DNA of 64,000 nt, taken from NCBI GenBank assembly GCA_030427905.1, contig JAUICL010000003.1, positions 186,001 through 250,000 on the forward strand. Direction: 5' to 3'. The position numbers and the translations under genes are program-made. This document shows, in pieces, positions 31,719 through 41,872 of the stretch (position 1 is the first letter of the stretch; each line of letters starts with the position of its first letter). Origin of the DNA: Bacteroidia bacterium (GTDB taxonomy: Bacteria > Bacteroidota > Bacteroidia > Flavobacteriales_D > Cryomorphaceae). Under the pieces are notes generated by a model. It saw only the letters and a program-made list of their open reading frames with translations, was not told the DNA's origin and searched no databases.

Positions 31719-34700
31719 ATGCGATACTCTATGCCAAGATGGTTTTTCAGGCAATTTCTGCCTTTAATCTGTTTGATAGGTTTAACACCATCCGTCACCA
31801 ACGCTCAAGTTTCTATTTCTTGTCCTGCAGATATTACTGTTGCGAACGATCCTACTGTTTGCGATGCGGTAGTGACTTATACCGAACCAGTTGGAACCGG
31901 ATCAGGAACCAATATTACCACAACGCTTAGTGCTGGACTCCCAAGTGGGTCTGCTTTTCCTGTGGGAAACACGTTGGTGGAATACACGGTCACAAATGAC
32001 GAAGGCGACTCTGATGTTTGCTCGTTTAACGTATTAGTTGAAGATCAGGAAGACCCCGTATTCTCCTGCCCTCCCGACATCGTAGTTACTGAAGATCCAG
32101 GTACCTGTGAGGCTATCGTCGTTTTTTCGGATCCGAGCGCGACCGACAATTGTATTATAAACTCCATTACACAAATCGGTGGGCTTCCAAGTGGTTCCGT
32201 GTTTCCAGTCGGAGAAACTAACATAGACTTTCAAGCAGCTGATCAAGCAGGGAACATGGCTTTCTGTCGGTTTAAAGTGATTGTAGAAGATGTCACAGAT
32301 CCAACAATCACATGCCCCGCCGATATCGTGGTGGATGTTTACAATTCTTGCGACTCGGTAATCAACTACATAGCACCTGTTGGTGTAGATGCATGCGGAC
32401 CATCGCTCACTACCCAGACTGGTGGATTGGGCCCTGGCTCAAGCTTCCCCGTTGGTACTACAGTTGAAACCTACACTGTGACCGATATTGCTGGCAACAC
32501 GGCTTCTTGCAGCTTCAACATCACCCTTGTAGACGCCGCTCCGCCAGAAATCACCTGTCCGGCTGATGTGAATGCCGTCGCAGACCCGAGCACTTGCGAA
32601 ACGACAGTTACATTTCCAGATGCTACTGCTACCGACAACTGCGCTCTCGCAAGCATCACGCAGTCCCAAGGGCTACCTTCAGGCTCTGCTTTTGAAGTGG
32701 GTGTGCACATTATTGAGTACACAGCCATAGATGATGCTGGCAATTCGGCGACATGTACCTTCACGGTAACTGTTACCGAAAATGAAGCACCAACCATCTC
32801 CTGCCCTGCCGATATTGTGGTGGACGCTGATGCGAGTGCCTGCGGTGCAACTGTAACCTACACAGCACCAGAAGGTGTTGACAACTGTGACGGAGCGAGC
32901 ACATCGCTCACAAGTGGTCTCGGATCAGGTAGCTTCTTTCCGGTAGGAGTCACCACAGAAGAATATACCGTTACAGATGGATCTGGCAACACGGCTTCAT
33001 GCTCGTTTACGGTGACCGTAGTAGATGCTGAAGACCCTACGATTGTTTGCCCTTCTGACATCGCCGTAGATGTGGACCCAGCTACATGTGAAGCCATCGT
33101 AAACTTTGTAAGTCCGACAGGTGCTGACAACTGTCCGGGTGTGACAGTCACACAAACGGCTGGCCCAGCTAGCGGAAGCGCCTTCCCTATCGGTAATACG
33201 GTGATCGAATTTACCGCTGAAGATGCCGCTGGAAACACGGCAGTCTGCTCGTTTAATATCGATGTGACCGACAATGAAGATCCACAAATCATTTGCCCTG
33301 CCGACCAAACTGTTGATCTACTCGGTGGTGAATGTCAAGGTGTGGTGACATACCCAGACCCAACTGTAACGGACAATTGTCCTGGAGCCACGTTTACGGT
33401 GGTTTCTGGCCCTGCATCAGGCGATGTGGTTCCTGCTGGCGTGTACACCATAGAGCTTCAAGCCATTGATGCCGCGGGCAATACAGCCGATTGCTCATTC
33501 CAGCTAACTGTTACTGAAGATTCTGACCCTGTTTTTGACTGCCCAAGTGACATCACCGCAGCCAATGATGCTGGGGAATGCGATGCCGTTGTAAACTTTT
33601 CGGCCCCTACGGCAGTTGACTCATGCTCGGCGGTGACGGTAACCCAGACAGGCGGACCGGCTAGTGGTTCTGCTTTTCCAGTCGGATCCACAGCCATCGA
33701 GTTCACAGCAGAAGACGCCTTCGGAAATACATCGACCTGTACCTTTAATGTCATTGTAGAAGATCAAGAAGATCCGACCATCACCTGTCCTGCTGACATC
33801 GCTGTAGACGTTGACCCGGCAACATGTGAAGCCATCGTAAACTTTGTAAGTCCAACAGGTGCTGACAACTGCCCGGGAGTGGTAGTCACACAAACTGCTG
33901 GCCCCGTTAGCGGAAGCGCCTTCCCTATCGGTAATACGGTGATCGAATTTACCGCTGAAGATGCCGCTGGAAACACGGCTGTCTGTTCGTTTAATATCGA
34001 CGTGACTGACAATGAAGATCCGCAAATCACTTGCCCTGCCGACCAAACCGTAGATCTATTAGGAGGTGAATGTCAAGGTGTGGTGACTTACCCAGACCCA
34101 ACTGTAACGGATAATTGTCCGGGAGCGACGTTTACCTTAGTTTCTGGCCCTGCATCAGGCGATGTGGTTCCTGCTGGAGTGTACACTGTAGAGCTTCAAG
34201 CCATCGATGCCGCGGGCAATACAGCCGATTGTTCATTCCAACTTACCGTTACTGAAGATTCTGACCCTGTTTTTGACTGCCCAAGTGACATAACCGCAGC
34301 CAATGATGCTGGGGAATGCGACGCCGTTGTAAACTTTTCTGCTCCTACGGCTGCCGACTCATGTTCGGCAGTGACGGTAACCCAGACAGGCGGACCGGCT
34401 AGTGGTTCAACTTTCCCTGTCGGATCTACAGCCATCGAGTACACTGCAGAAGACGCCTTCGGAAATACATCGACCTGTACCTTTAATGTTATCGTAGAAG
34501 ATCAGGAAGATCCGACCATCACCTGTCCTGCTGACATCGCTGTAAACGTTGACCCGGCAACATGTGAAGCCATCGTAAACTTTGTAAGTCCAACGGGTGC
34601 TGACAACTGCCCTGGTGTGGTAGTCACGCAAACGGCTGGCCCGGTAAGCGGAAGTGCCTTCCCTATCGGTAATACGGTGATCGAATTTACCGCTGAAGAT

Positions 34701-37700
34701 GCCGCTGGTAATACGGCTGTCTGTTCGTTTAATATCGACGTGACCGACAATGAAGATCCACAAATCACTTGCCCTGCCGACCAAACTGTTGATCTACTCG
34801 GTGGTGAATGTCAAGGTGTGGTGACTTACCCAGACCCAACTGTAACGGACAATTGTCCGGGAGCCACGTTTACCGTAGTTTCTGGCCCTGCATCAGGCGA
34901 TGTGGTTCCTGCTGGCGTGTACACCGTAGAGCTTCAAGCCATCGATGCCGCAGGCAATACAGCCGATTGCTCATTCCAGCTAACTGTAACTGAAAACTCA
35001 GATCCGGTATTTGATTGTCCTGCTGATCTAGAAGTACCTGCTGACCCAGGATCTTGTGAAGCCATCGTGAATTTCACCCTTCCGACGGCCGTTGATTCAT
35101 GCTCGAGTGTAACTGTAACACAAATCGCTGGGCCTTTGAGTGGTGCCACATTCCCTGCTGGACCTACCACACTGGAATTTATTGCAGAAGACGAGTTTGG
35201 AAATACGAGCACTTGCTCATACGTGATTACCGTAGTCGACGATACTGACCCGACGATCACATGCGAAAGTGATATCAACTTATCCGTAGACCCCGGAACA
35301 TGTGGAGCTCTTGTAAACTACAATGCTCCAGTCGTGAATGACAATTGCGGGATTGCCACCGTTGTACAGACCGAAGGTTTGGGTTCTGGAAGTACATTCC
35401 CCGTAGGGACAACAACAGAAACATATGTGGTTACTGATGTTTCTGGAAACACTGCCACTTGTAGTTTTGATATTACAGTGGTAGATGATGAGCTGCCAAC
35501 GATCACTTGCGATAGCGATATAAACATCGTACTGCCAGATGGCGACTGCGACGGTGTAGTAAACTATGCCCTACCCACTGTAGATGACAACTGCGGAATT
35601 GCTTCCACAACGCTGATAGCAGGTTTAGCATCAGGTGAAACTTTCCCAGTAGGTGTAACCACGGTAACGTATGAGACCGAAGATTTGAGCGGCAATACAG
35701 CGCAATGCTCATTTACGGTTACGTTGATTGAAAATGTTGTACCAACGATTGATTGTCCCGGTGACATCACTGTTTCAAACGACCCAGGTCAATGTGGAGC
35801 CGTAGTGACATACATCCCTCCAGTAGGCCTTGATAACTGTCCCGGTGCTCAAACCAATTTGACATCAGGATTAGGATCGGGAGCTAGTTTCCCTGTAGGG
35901 ACTACCATCGAAGAATACACCGTAACAGATGCAAGCGGCAACACAGCTACTTGCTCGTTTACCGTAACAGTTACTGATGGTGAAGATCCGGTTCTATCCT
36001 GCCCAGCCGATATGACTGTACCAAATGATGCCGGGCTTTGTGAAGCCACTGTGAATTACAACCTTCCGACGGTGACCGACAACTGTACTGTCGGAATTGC
36101 CCCGGTTCTCATAAGTGGACAAGCTTCAGGAACTGCTTTTGCAGTAGGTACACACACCATCACCTACGAGGCAACTGACGCTGCTGGAAACTCAAGCCAA
36201 TGTTCATTTACGATCACTGTGGAAGACCAAGAAGACCCGATGATCACGTGTCCTGCTGACATTGTAGTAGATGCTGGTTCGGGCAATTGCAGCACGGTAG
36301 TGAATTACGCAGACCCTGTCGCTACTGACAATTGCACTAATGTAACGCTGACTTTGATTGACGGCCTTACTTCTGGAAGTGACTTTCCTGTAGGGGTAAA
36401 TACGATAACCTACGAAGCAACTGATGACGCTGGGAATTCGGTTGAATGCTCATTCACTATCACCGTTACCGAAGACGTGCCACCAACCATCTCCTGCCCT
36501 ACCGATATCGTGGTATCAACCGATGTGGATGCCTGTAGTGCAATTGTAAACTACACAGCACCAGTAGGCGATGACAATTGTGGTGGAGCCGTTACCGAAC
36601 TCATCAGTGGCCTCGCGCCAGGTAGTGAATTTCCGATTGGCAGTACGACTGTGACTTATGAAGTGACCGACATTTCTGGTAATACGGCTCAATGCTCTTT
36701 CAATGTGACCGTACAAGATGACCAGCCACCTACCTTTAATTGCCCTGGAAATATCGTGATGTCGGCAAATGAAAACTGTGAAGGGATATACACTTTTGTC
36801 CTTCCAACCGCTACCGACAACTGCTCAAACAATTTGATCGTAACGCAAACTGCAGGACCACCGAGTGGTTCGGCATTGCCGCTCGATAATACATTCTTCA
36901 CGTTTATAACCACTGATGACGCCGGCAATACAGCTGAGTGTTCATACACTGTGACAGTGATAGACGATATATCGCCGGTGTTTACGGTATGCCCAGGTGA
37001 TATTACCATTCCGGTTGACCAAGGCGAGTGTACTTCGGTAGTGACTTTCGACACGCCAGAAGCGACAGACAACTGCTCTGTTTCAATAACTCAGACAAGT
37101 GGCCCCGCCAATGGCAGCGACTTGGCTCCAGGCGAGTACGACTACACATTTGTTGCCGAAGATCAAGCAGGGAATGAAACATCTTGTTCTTTCACCATAA
37201 ATGTGGTGGATGATCAGAATCCTGAGATTGACTGTATAGACTCATTTGAAACCTGTGATGTGATGCCGATTTTTGATCCGCCAACGGCTGCCGACAACTG
37301 TGGAGTAGCGCAAATAGTCCAAACAGCAGGGCCTGCGAGCGGAACCATGTTTCCACTTGGTGAGAGTGTGATCACATTCGAAGCAACTGATGTAAACGGA
37401 AATGTATCGGCTTGCTCTTTCACAATCGAAGTCTTGTACAATGCGCCGAGACCCGAAGCCGGTGCCGATCAAAATACTTGCGAAGAAACGAGCACAACAC
37501 TCTTCGGTAATAATCCAGAAGACGCTACCGGAATGTGGTTCTTACTCGAAGGACAGGGCGATATTCAGGATGAAAACAGTCCAATGACTGATGTGACGAA
37601 TCTGGGAGAAGGCGAAAACGTGTTTATGTGGCAGCTCGATCCAGAGAACGGATGTGAGATTAAAACAGATACGGTAGTAGTTTATGTGGAGCCAGGTGTA

Positions 37701-38192
37701 TTTGTTGAAGCCGGATCGGATCTGCTCCTTGAGAATACCGGATCGGGAATGCTAAACTCGATCACCGAACCACCAGGTGGCGATATTTTCTGGTCGCCAC
37801 AAGAAGGGTTGAATTGTGTGGACTGCAATAACCCTATAGCCAGTCCAGACGAAACCACACAGTACTTTATCACCTACACCACGGCATTGGGGTGTGAAAA
37901 AACGGACTCAGTAATGGTTCGTGTATTCCAAGAGTTCCCAAACACCATTACACCTGATGGCGATGGAACCAACGACGTTTGGAACATACCGGGCATTCAA
38001 GACTATCCCGATGTGCATGTCACCATCTTCAATAGGTGGGGTAATATGGTCTTTGAATCGGTTGGCTATCACGAGCCATGGAATGGTAATAAAAATGGGG
38101 AAGAACTTCCGACAGGATCGTACTTCTTCATCATCGACTACAAAGTCGAAGGGAAGGAAGTATTAAATGGAACTGTCAACATTATTCGATAA
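31719..38192 (+). CDS. Giant HYR-repeat surface protein with T9SS type B (gliding-associated) C-terminal domain
   Basis: A 2157-residue secreted protein. The signal peptide ends near TNAQ (30). From C35 to about 1910 come 23 HYR (hyalin-repeat) modules of roughly 82 residues, each with CPxDI at the start, DNC in the middle, PxGSxFPVG and the closing GNTAxCSF; the last is degenerate. A PKD-like linker region (about 1910-2065) precedes the type B domain (PNTITPDGDGTNDVW, IFNRWGNMVFES, LPTGSYFFII), as in SprB-like cargo that depends on SprF for secretion. Many conserved cysteine pairs and acidic residues suggest disulfides and calcium binding. It is probably an adhesin or gliding-related filament. 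porP/sprF and an OmpA-PD40 gene follow directly. Confidence 0.93.
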   Translation: MRYSMPRWFFRQFLPLICLIGLTPSVTNAQVSISCPADITVANDPTVCDAVVTYTEPVGTGSGTNITTTLSAGLPSGSAFPVGNTLVEYTVTNDEGDSDVCSFNVLVEDQEDPVFSCPPDIVVTEDPGTCEAIVVFSDPSATDNCIINSITQIGGLPSGSVFPVGETNIDFQAADQAGNMAFCRFKVIVEDVTDPTITCPADIVVDVYNSCDSVINYIAPVGVDACGPSLTTQTGGLGPGSSFPVGTTVETYTVTDIAGNTASCSFNITLVDAAPPEITCPADVNAVADPSTCETTVTFPDATATDNCALASITQSQGLPSGSAFEVGVHIIEYTAIDDAGNSATCTFTVTVTENEAPTISCPADIVVDADASACGATVTYTAPEGVDNCDGASTSLTSGLGSGSFFPVGVTTEEYTVTDGSGNTASCSFTVTVVDAEDPTIVCPSDIAVDVDPATCEAIVNFVSPTGADNCPGVTVTQTAGPASGSAFPIGNTVIEFTAEDAAGNTAVCSFNIDVTDNEDPQIICPADQTVDLLGGECQGVVTYPDPTVTDNCPGATFTVVSGPASGDVVPAGVYTIELQAIDAAGNTADCSFQLTVTEDSDPVFDCPSDITAANDAGECDAVVNFSAPTAVDSCSAVTVTQTGGPASGSAFPVGSTAIEFTAEDAFGNTSTCTFNVIVEDQEDPTITCPADIAVDVDPATCEAIVNFVSPTGADNCPGVVVTQTAGPVSGSAFPIGNTVIEFTAEDAAGNTAVCSFNIDVTDNEDPQITCPADQTVDLLGGECQGVVTYPDPTVTDNCPGATFTLVSGPASGDVVPAGVYTVELQAIDAAGNTADCSFQLTVTEDSDPVFDCPSDITAANDAGECDAVVNFSAPTAADSCSAVTVTQTGGPASGSTFPVGSTAIEYTAEDAFGNTSTCTFNVIVEDQEDPTITCPADIAVNVDPATCEAIVNFVSPTGADNCPGVVVTQTAGPVSGSAFPIGNTVIEFTAEDAAGNTAVCSFNIDVTDNEDPQITCPADQTVDLLGGECQGVVTYPDPTVTDNCPGATFTVVSGPASGDVVPAGVYTVELQAIDAAGNTADCSFQLTVTENSDPVFDCPADLEVPADPGSCEAIVNFTLPTAVDSCSSVTVTQIAGPLSGATFPAGPTTLEFIAEDEFGNTSTCSYVITVVDDTDPTITCESDINLSVDPGTCGALVNYNAPVVNDNCGIATVVQTEGLGSGSTFPVGTTTETYVVTDVSGNTATCSFDITVVDDELPTITCDSDINIVLPDGDCDGVVNYALPTVDDNCGIASTTLIAGLASGETFPVGVTTVTYETEDLSGNTAQCSFTVTLIENVVPTIDCPGDITVSNDPGQCGAVVTYIPPVGLDNCPGAQTNLTSGLGSGASFPVGTTIEEYTVTDASGNTATCSFTVTVTDGEDPVLSCPADMTVPNDAGLCEATVNYNLPTVTDNCTVGIAPVLISGQASGTAFAVGTHTITYEATDAAGNSSQCSFTITVEDQEDPMITCPADIVVDAGSGNCSTVVNYADPVATDNCTNVTLTLIDGLTSGSDFPVGVNTITYEATDDAGNSVECSFTITVTEDVPPTISCPTDIVVSTDVDACSAIVNYTAPVGDDNCGGAVTELISGLAPGSEFPIGSTTVTYEVTDISGNTAQCSFNVTVQDDQPPTFNCPGNIVMSANENCEGIYTFVLPTATDNCSNNLIVTQTAGPPSGSALPLDNTFFTFITTDDAGNTAECSYTVTVIDDISPVFTVCPGDITIPVDQGECTSVVTFDTPEATDNCSVSITQTSGPANGSDLAPGEYDYTFVAEDQAGNETSCSFTINVVDDQNPEIDCIDSFETCDVMPIFDPPTAADNCGVAQIVQTAGPASGTMFPLGESVITFEATDVNGNVSACSFTIEVLYNAPRPEAGADQNTCEETSTTLFGNNPEDATGMWFLLEGQGDIQDENSPMTDVTNLGEGENVFMWQLDPENGCEIKTDTVVVYVEPGVFVEAGSDLLLENTGSGMLNSITEPPGGDIFWSPQEGLNCVDCNNPIASPDETTQYFITYTTALGCEKTDSVMVRVFQEFPNTITPDGDGTNDVWNIPGIQDYPDVHVTIFNRWGNMVFESVGYHEPWNGNKNGEELPTGSYFFIIDYKVEGKEVLNGTVNIIR
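31821..37440 (+). repeat. Array of 23 HYR modules (about 246 bp each)
   Basis: Tandem modules of about 82 codons run from the cysteine codon at 31821 to about 37440. Most are well diverged from each other at the DNA level; modules 6-13 are an exception with near-identical sequence (see next entry). Confidence 0.9.
33048..35015 (+). repeat. Higher-order tandem repeat: three copies of a 738-bp three-module unit
   Basis: Units start at 33048, 33786 and 34524, exactly 738 bp (246 codons) apart. Each has modules A, B and C of 246 bp; the third unit keeps A and B while its C (from 35016) has diverged. Copies differ at only a few percent of bases, much less than other modules, so the expansion is recent or has been homogenised. 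In module A copies 2 and 3 are closest, in module B copies 1 and 3 are closest. Confidence 0.9.
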
Positions 38193-38196
38193 GGGC

Positions 38197-39207
38197 ATGA
38201 CTAGAATGAACAAAAGCATAATCTCCGCCATTGCAATTTGCTTCGCAGTCTCGAGCTACGCTCAGCAATTGCCACAGTTTAGCCAGTACATGCAGAATAT
38301 GTATGTAATAAATCCTGCCGCTTCGAGTCTTTATAAGGATGTAGATATGAATCTAGGCTTTAGGCAGCAATGGGCGGGGTTTGATGGTGCACCGCAAACC
38401 TATTACGCCAGTGGGACAGTAAATTTGGGCAGGAAGCCACAAGCCACATACAGCACTTACTCAATACCTATCAGCCATCGGCAGCTCTTGAAAACAGAGT
38501 CGTCTGAGCGCTTTGGTAAGCATGTAGTCGGGGGAATGGTTGCACAAGATGAATACGGCGTTTTCCAACGCACTTCACTTATGGCGAGTTATTCGTACCA
38601 CCACCCTATCGGCGACAAATACTATCTGGCCGTAGGTACGAGTCTTGGATGGTATGGAATGAATTTTGGCTCAAACGATATCATTCTCGAAAACCCAACT
38701 GACGCGACCTACAACGACTTTATCACAAATGGAAACCGGAGTAATCTATTCGATATCAACGCTGGAGTATTTTTCTATGGCGACAGGATTTTTGGAGGGT
38801 ATTCGATCTACCAATTGGCTCAAAACGAAATAGAGCTTGGAAATGAAACCACCGCCGACAATTTGAGTGATGCTAAACTAGCTATTCACCATTTTGCTAC
38901 CGTGGGTTACCGGTTTACAATCAATCAAAACTTTGATCTGACGCCGAGCATCATGTTTAAAGCATTGAAGCCAGCACCTTGGTCTTACGACATAAACTTG
39001 AAGGCCGATTTGTATCAAAAGTTTTGGGTGGGTGCATCTTGGAGAAATGAAGATGCCGTATCCATTTTAGCAGGTATTCACGCCACCGAATGGCTTGGGG
39101 TTGGCTACGCCTACGATTACGTAACATCAGATATCAACGACATGAGTAGCGGTAGTCACGAAATTGTCCTCAGCTTCCAGTTCAACCGCAAACAGAAAGC
39201 AGAATGA
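38197..39207 (+). CDS. PorP/SprF family T9SS outer-membrane protein
   Basis: A 336-residue outer-membrane protein with signal peptide ending SYAQ and the family opening QLPQFSQYMQNMYVINPAASSLYKDVDM, then FRQQWAGFDGAPQT and alternating beta-strands to a C-terminal VLSFQF. PorP/SprF proteins bind or anchor type B sorting-domain cargo during T9SS export. Its gene begins five bases after the HYR gene, so it is almost certainly the dedicated partner. The ATG at 38206 is an alternative start. Confidence 0.93.
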   Translation: MTRMNKSIISAIAICFAVSSYAQQLPQFSQYMQNMYVINPAASSLYKDVDMNLGFRQQWAGFDGAPQTYYASGTVNLGRKPQATYSTYSIPISHRQLLKTESSERFGKHVVGGMVAQDEYGVFQRTSLMASYSYHHPIGDKYYLAVGTSLGWYGMNFGSNDIILENPTDATYNDFITNGNRSNLFDINAGVFFYGDRIFGGYSIYQLAQNEIELGNETTADNLSDAKLAIHHFATVGYRFTINQNFDLTPSIMFKALKPAPWSYDINLKADLYQKFWVGASWRNEDAVSILAGIHATEWLGVGYAYDYVTSDINDMSSGSHEIVLSFQFNRKQKAE

Positions 39208-40562
39208 AGAAATTAATACACATATCGCTCCTGCTTGGAGGAATGATCCCCGCGGTGAGCTTTGCTCAAAATGACACCATTTCATTTGCAGAGCCCGAAA
39301 AGCTAGGAGAAACGGTGAACAGCAAAGCTGAAGAAAGCTTACCTATTTTGAGTGCAGATGGAAAGTCGTTGTACTTTGCCCGTACTTTTCACCATGGAAA
39401 TAAGGGTGGAAAGCAGTCGGGTCAAGATATTTGGATGAGCACCAAAGATGGATCTGATTACAGTGATGCTGAAAACGTAGAAGTACTAAACGACAAGCGT
39501 AGCAATGTTGTTATTGGGATTTCGAAAGATGGAAAGCGCTTGTATCAGTTGAATCAGTTTCCAGATGAAAAGGAGACTGTTCCCGGGATTTCCGTTTCAG
39601 AAAAAACGACAGATTCATGGGCGACTCCCACTCCGGTGGCTATCCCAGAACTGGATGTGAAAAGCACATTCTACAGTGCCTTCGTGAGTCCGTATGAAGA
39701 CTTTATTCTATGGTCGCTACCCGCAAGTGACTCTACGGGAAATGATCTCTACGTATCGATTTCAGGTGATCGCGGACAATCTTGGTCAGCGCCTTTCGCT
39801 ATGGGGAATGTCAATTCGGAGTTTGATGAAATCAGCCCCTATTTCGATGCAAAGAACGATCTACTCTTCTACTCGGTGAATAATAATGGTGATCCTTTCA
39901 ACTACGATATCTATTACTCAAAAAAGCTTGATGAGTCTTGGACGAATTGGAGTAGCCCTGTAAAAGCCGGAAATGGGATTAACTCATCTGGATTTGAAGC
40001 ATACTTCTTTGTGAATGAAGATGGACTGGCTTATTTCAGCAGCAATCGTGTCGATTCGCTGTCCAATATCTACACTTCAGAATTGATCATCACAGAGATT
40101 GAAGAAGAAGTAGAAGACACTGTAGAAGTGGAAGACGATCCCGTTTTGATTATCGAAACTGCGGCTGGAACAGCCACCAACAGAGAGTTGGGAAGTATGA
40201 CAAAGGAAGAGCTCACGGCAGCTACAACTAAAATCCGATTTGTTTACTTCGATTTTGATCACTTCGACATTTCTAGAAAATACATTGAAGTTTTGGATGA
40301 TGCCGCTGAAATTCTCGACAAGTATCCCGAATTAACTTTAGTAATTGAAGGACATACCGACGCTGTTGGTACCGACGCTTACAACAAGCAATTGAGTGTA
40401 AACCGTGCCAACTCAGCTAAAGAGTTTATGCTGATAAATGGTGTGGAGCCGAGCCGAATAGAAGTAGAAGGATATGGTGAATCGAAGCCCTACGCTTCAA
40501 ATTACACAGCTGAAGGAAGAGCAAAAAACCGACGTGTAGAACTTCGGTTCAAAGAAGACTAG
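39204..40562 (+). CDS. PD40 beta-propeller plus OmpA-family peptidoglycan-binding protein
   Basis: A 452-residue exported protein: signal peptide ending VSFAQ, a PD40/WD40-like propeller (about 30-300, with LPILSADGKSLYFAR and ISPYFDAKNDLLFYS), an acidic linker (EEEVEDTVEVEDD) and a C-terminal OmpA domain (335-452) with FDFDHFDIS, EGHTDAVGTDAYN and RAKNRRVELRF. The OmpA domain should bind peptidoglycan. The ATG overlaps the porP stop (ATGA), giving a three-gene unit with the HYR protein. It resembles the PorE/SprF-associated anchoring components of T9SS, but without an N-terminal TPR. Acts in the periplasm. Confidence 0.9.
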   Translation: MKKLIHISLLLGGMIPAVSFAQNDTISFAEPEKLGETVNSKAEESLPILSADGKSLYFARTFHHGNKGGKQSGQDIWMSTKDGSDYSDAENVEVLNDKRSNVVIGISKDGKRLYQLNQFPDEKETVPGISVSEKTTDSWATPTPVAIPELDVKSTFYSAFVSPYEDFILWSLPASDSTGNDLYVSISGDRGQSWSAPFAMGNVNSEFDEISPYFDAKNDLLFYSVNNNGDPFNYDIYYSKKLDESWTNWSSPVKAGNGINSSGFEAYFFVNEDGLAYFSSNRVDSLSNIYTSELIITEIEEEVEDTVEVEDDPVLIIETAAGTATNRELGSMTKEELTAATTKIRFVYFDFDHFDISRKYIEVLDDAAEILDKYPELTLVIEGHTDAVGTDAYNKQLSVNRANSAKEFMLINGVEPSRIEVEGYGESKPYASNYTAEGRAKNRRVELRFKED

Positions 40563-41867
40563 TTAGCGCCTTCGACCTTTACTCTTTGAAGAACGAGAAG
40601 CTTTTGGAGATCCCTTTCCAGGAGCTTTTCTCTTTTTCTCGTGAAATGCTCCCTTAAAAGTTGGATCGGCTATTCTTTTTTGTCGATCGAGCTCACGGTC
40701 GATCTCCTTCTTTTCACCAGCTAGAAATTCGCCTTTGGCCACTTCTTCAGGCCACTCCACTCTTGCGATGTGGCTATCGATGCGTTTCTCGATACGCTCG
40801 AGCAAGATCACTTCTGCCCTGTTGGCAAAGGACACAGCCACACCATCGCGGTTGATTCTAGCCGTTCGACCGATCCGGTGTAGGTAGTCTTCGGACGATT
40901 TAGGGATCTCAAAATTTACAACGTGACTTACATTTTCTACATCGATACCGCGGCTCGTGACATCCGTTGTGATCAGCAAGCGTACTTCACCTTTCCGGAA
41001 ATCATCTAAGGCGTTGATCCGCGCATTCTGGCCCTTATTGCTGTGGAGCACTCTCACTTCGTCTTTAAGCGTTCGATCCAGATATCGCGATGTGCGCTCC
41101 GCTTCGTCTTTTGTCCGGCAGAATACGATAACCCTATTCCACTCTGGGTTCTCCATAAAGTGGAGAAGTAAATTCAACTTCGACTTGAAGTTTGGAACGG
41201 GATACCACTGCTGGGTAACTTCTTTTACTGCTTTCTCTTTCCCTTCGCTCTCCACTCGCGTTGGAAACTCGAGAAATTCGGCTGCCAATTCTTCAACTCT
41301 TTGCGGAAAGGTAGCTGAGAAGAGTAGATTCTGTCTTTTGACTGGAATGACTTCAAGGATTTGGCGAAGCTGCGGCATAAAGCCCATTTCCATCATCCGA
41401 TCGGCTTCATCGAGCACAAGGGTTTTCAATCCTCGGGTATGAATATGGCCAAAGCTGTAGATGTCTATAAACCGGCCAGGCGTGCTTACCAAAATATCAA
41501 CACCAGCTTCAATTTCGGCTACCTGCGTTTTCTTCCCTATTCCACCGTAAAGACAGACCACTCTCAAGTCGGTGTAGGTGATCAAAGACTCTAAAACGCG
41601 GGTAATTTGAATAACCAGCTCTTTGGACGGGGCCAAAATCAGGGCTCGCGGATGCATGCCTTCAGCAAATTTCACCTTCATGACTAGTGGAAGTAGGTAG
41701 GCCAAAGTCTTTCCACTACCCGTTTGAGCTATTCCCAACACGTCTTGGCCATTTCTGGCGGGTCCAATTGCTTTCGACTGAATATCAGTTGGATTCTCCA
41801 ATCCCAAATCATCCAGTGCATTCAGAAACTGCCTTGTAATATTCAGATCTTCGAATCGCGTACTCAT
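40563..41867 (-). CDS. DEAD-box RNA helicase (RhlE-like)
   Basis: A 434-residue superfamily 2 RNA helicase. Visible motifs are the Q-motif region with TDIQSKAIGP, Walker A AQTGSGKT, DEAD replaced in form DEADRMMEMGF, SAT in FSATFPQ, VTSRGIDV and HRIGRTAR. The lysine- and arginine-rich C-terminus (KRKAPGKGSPKASRSSKSKGRRR-type) probably binds RNA. It likely acts in ribosome assembly or mRNA decay, as RhlE relatives do. Its stop directly abuts the OmpA-gene stop. A -7 box at 41873-41880 would give an almost leaderless transcript. Confidence 0.93.
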   Translation of the reverse strand: MSTRFEDLNITRQFLNALDDLGLENPTDIQSKAIGPARNGQDVLGIAQTGSGKTLAYLLPLVMKVKFAEGMHPRALILAPSKELVIQITRVLESLITYTDLRVVCLYGGIGKKTQVAEIEAGVDILVSTPGRFIDIYSFGHIHTRGLKTLVLDEADRMMEMGFMPQLRQILEVIPVKRQNLLFSATFPQRVEELAAEFLEFPTRVESEGKEKAVKEVTQQWYPVPNFKSKLNLLLHFMENPEWNRVIVFCRTKDEAERTSRYLDRTLKDEVRVLHSNKGQNARINALDDFRKGEVRLLITTDVTSRGIDVENVSHVVNFEIPKSSEDYLHRIGRTARINRDGVAVSFANRAEVILLERIEKRIDSHIARVEWPEEVAKGEFLAGEKKEIDRELDRQKRIADPTFKGAFHEKKRKAPGKGSPKASRSSKSKGRRR

Positions 41868-41872
41868 GAAGC

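Noticed and set aside
31821-37440. The regular repeats as a CRISPR or satellite-type array
   Set aside because: Period is about 246 bases, in frame, and each unit encodes an HYR domain.
32034-37873. Many long minus-strand open frames opposite the HYR gene
   Set aside because: They repeat with the HYR module period and only mirror its codon bias; none has a recognisable domain or start context.
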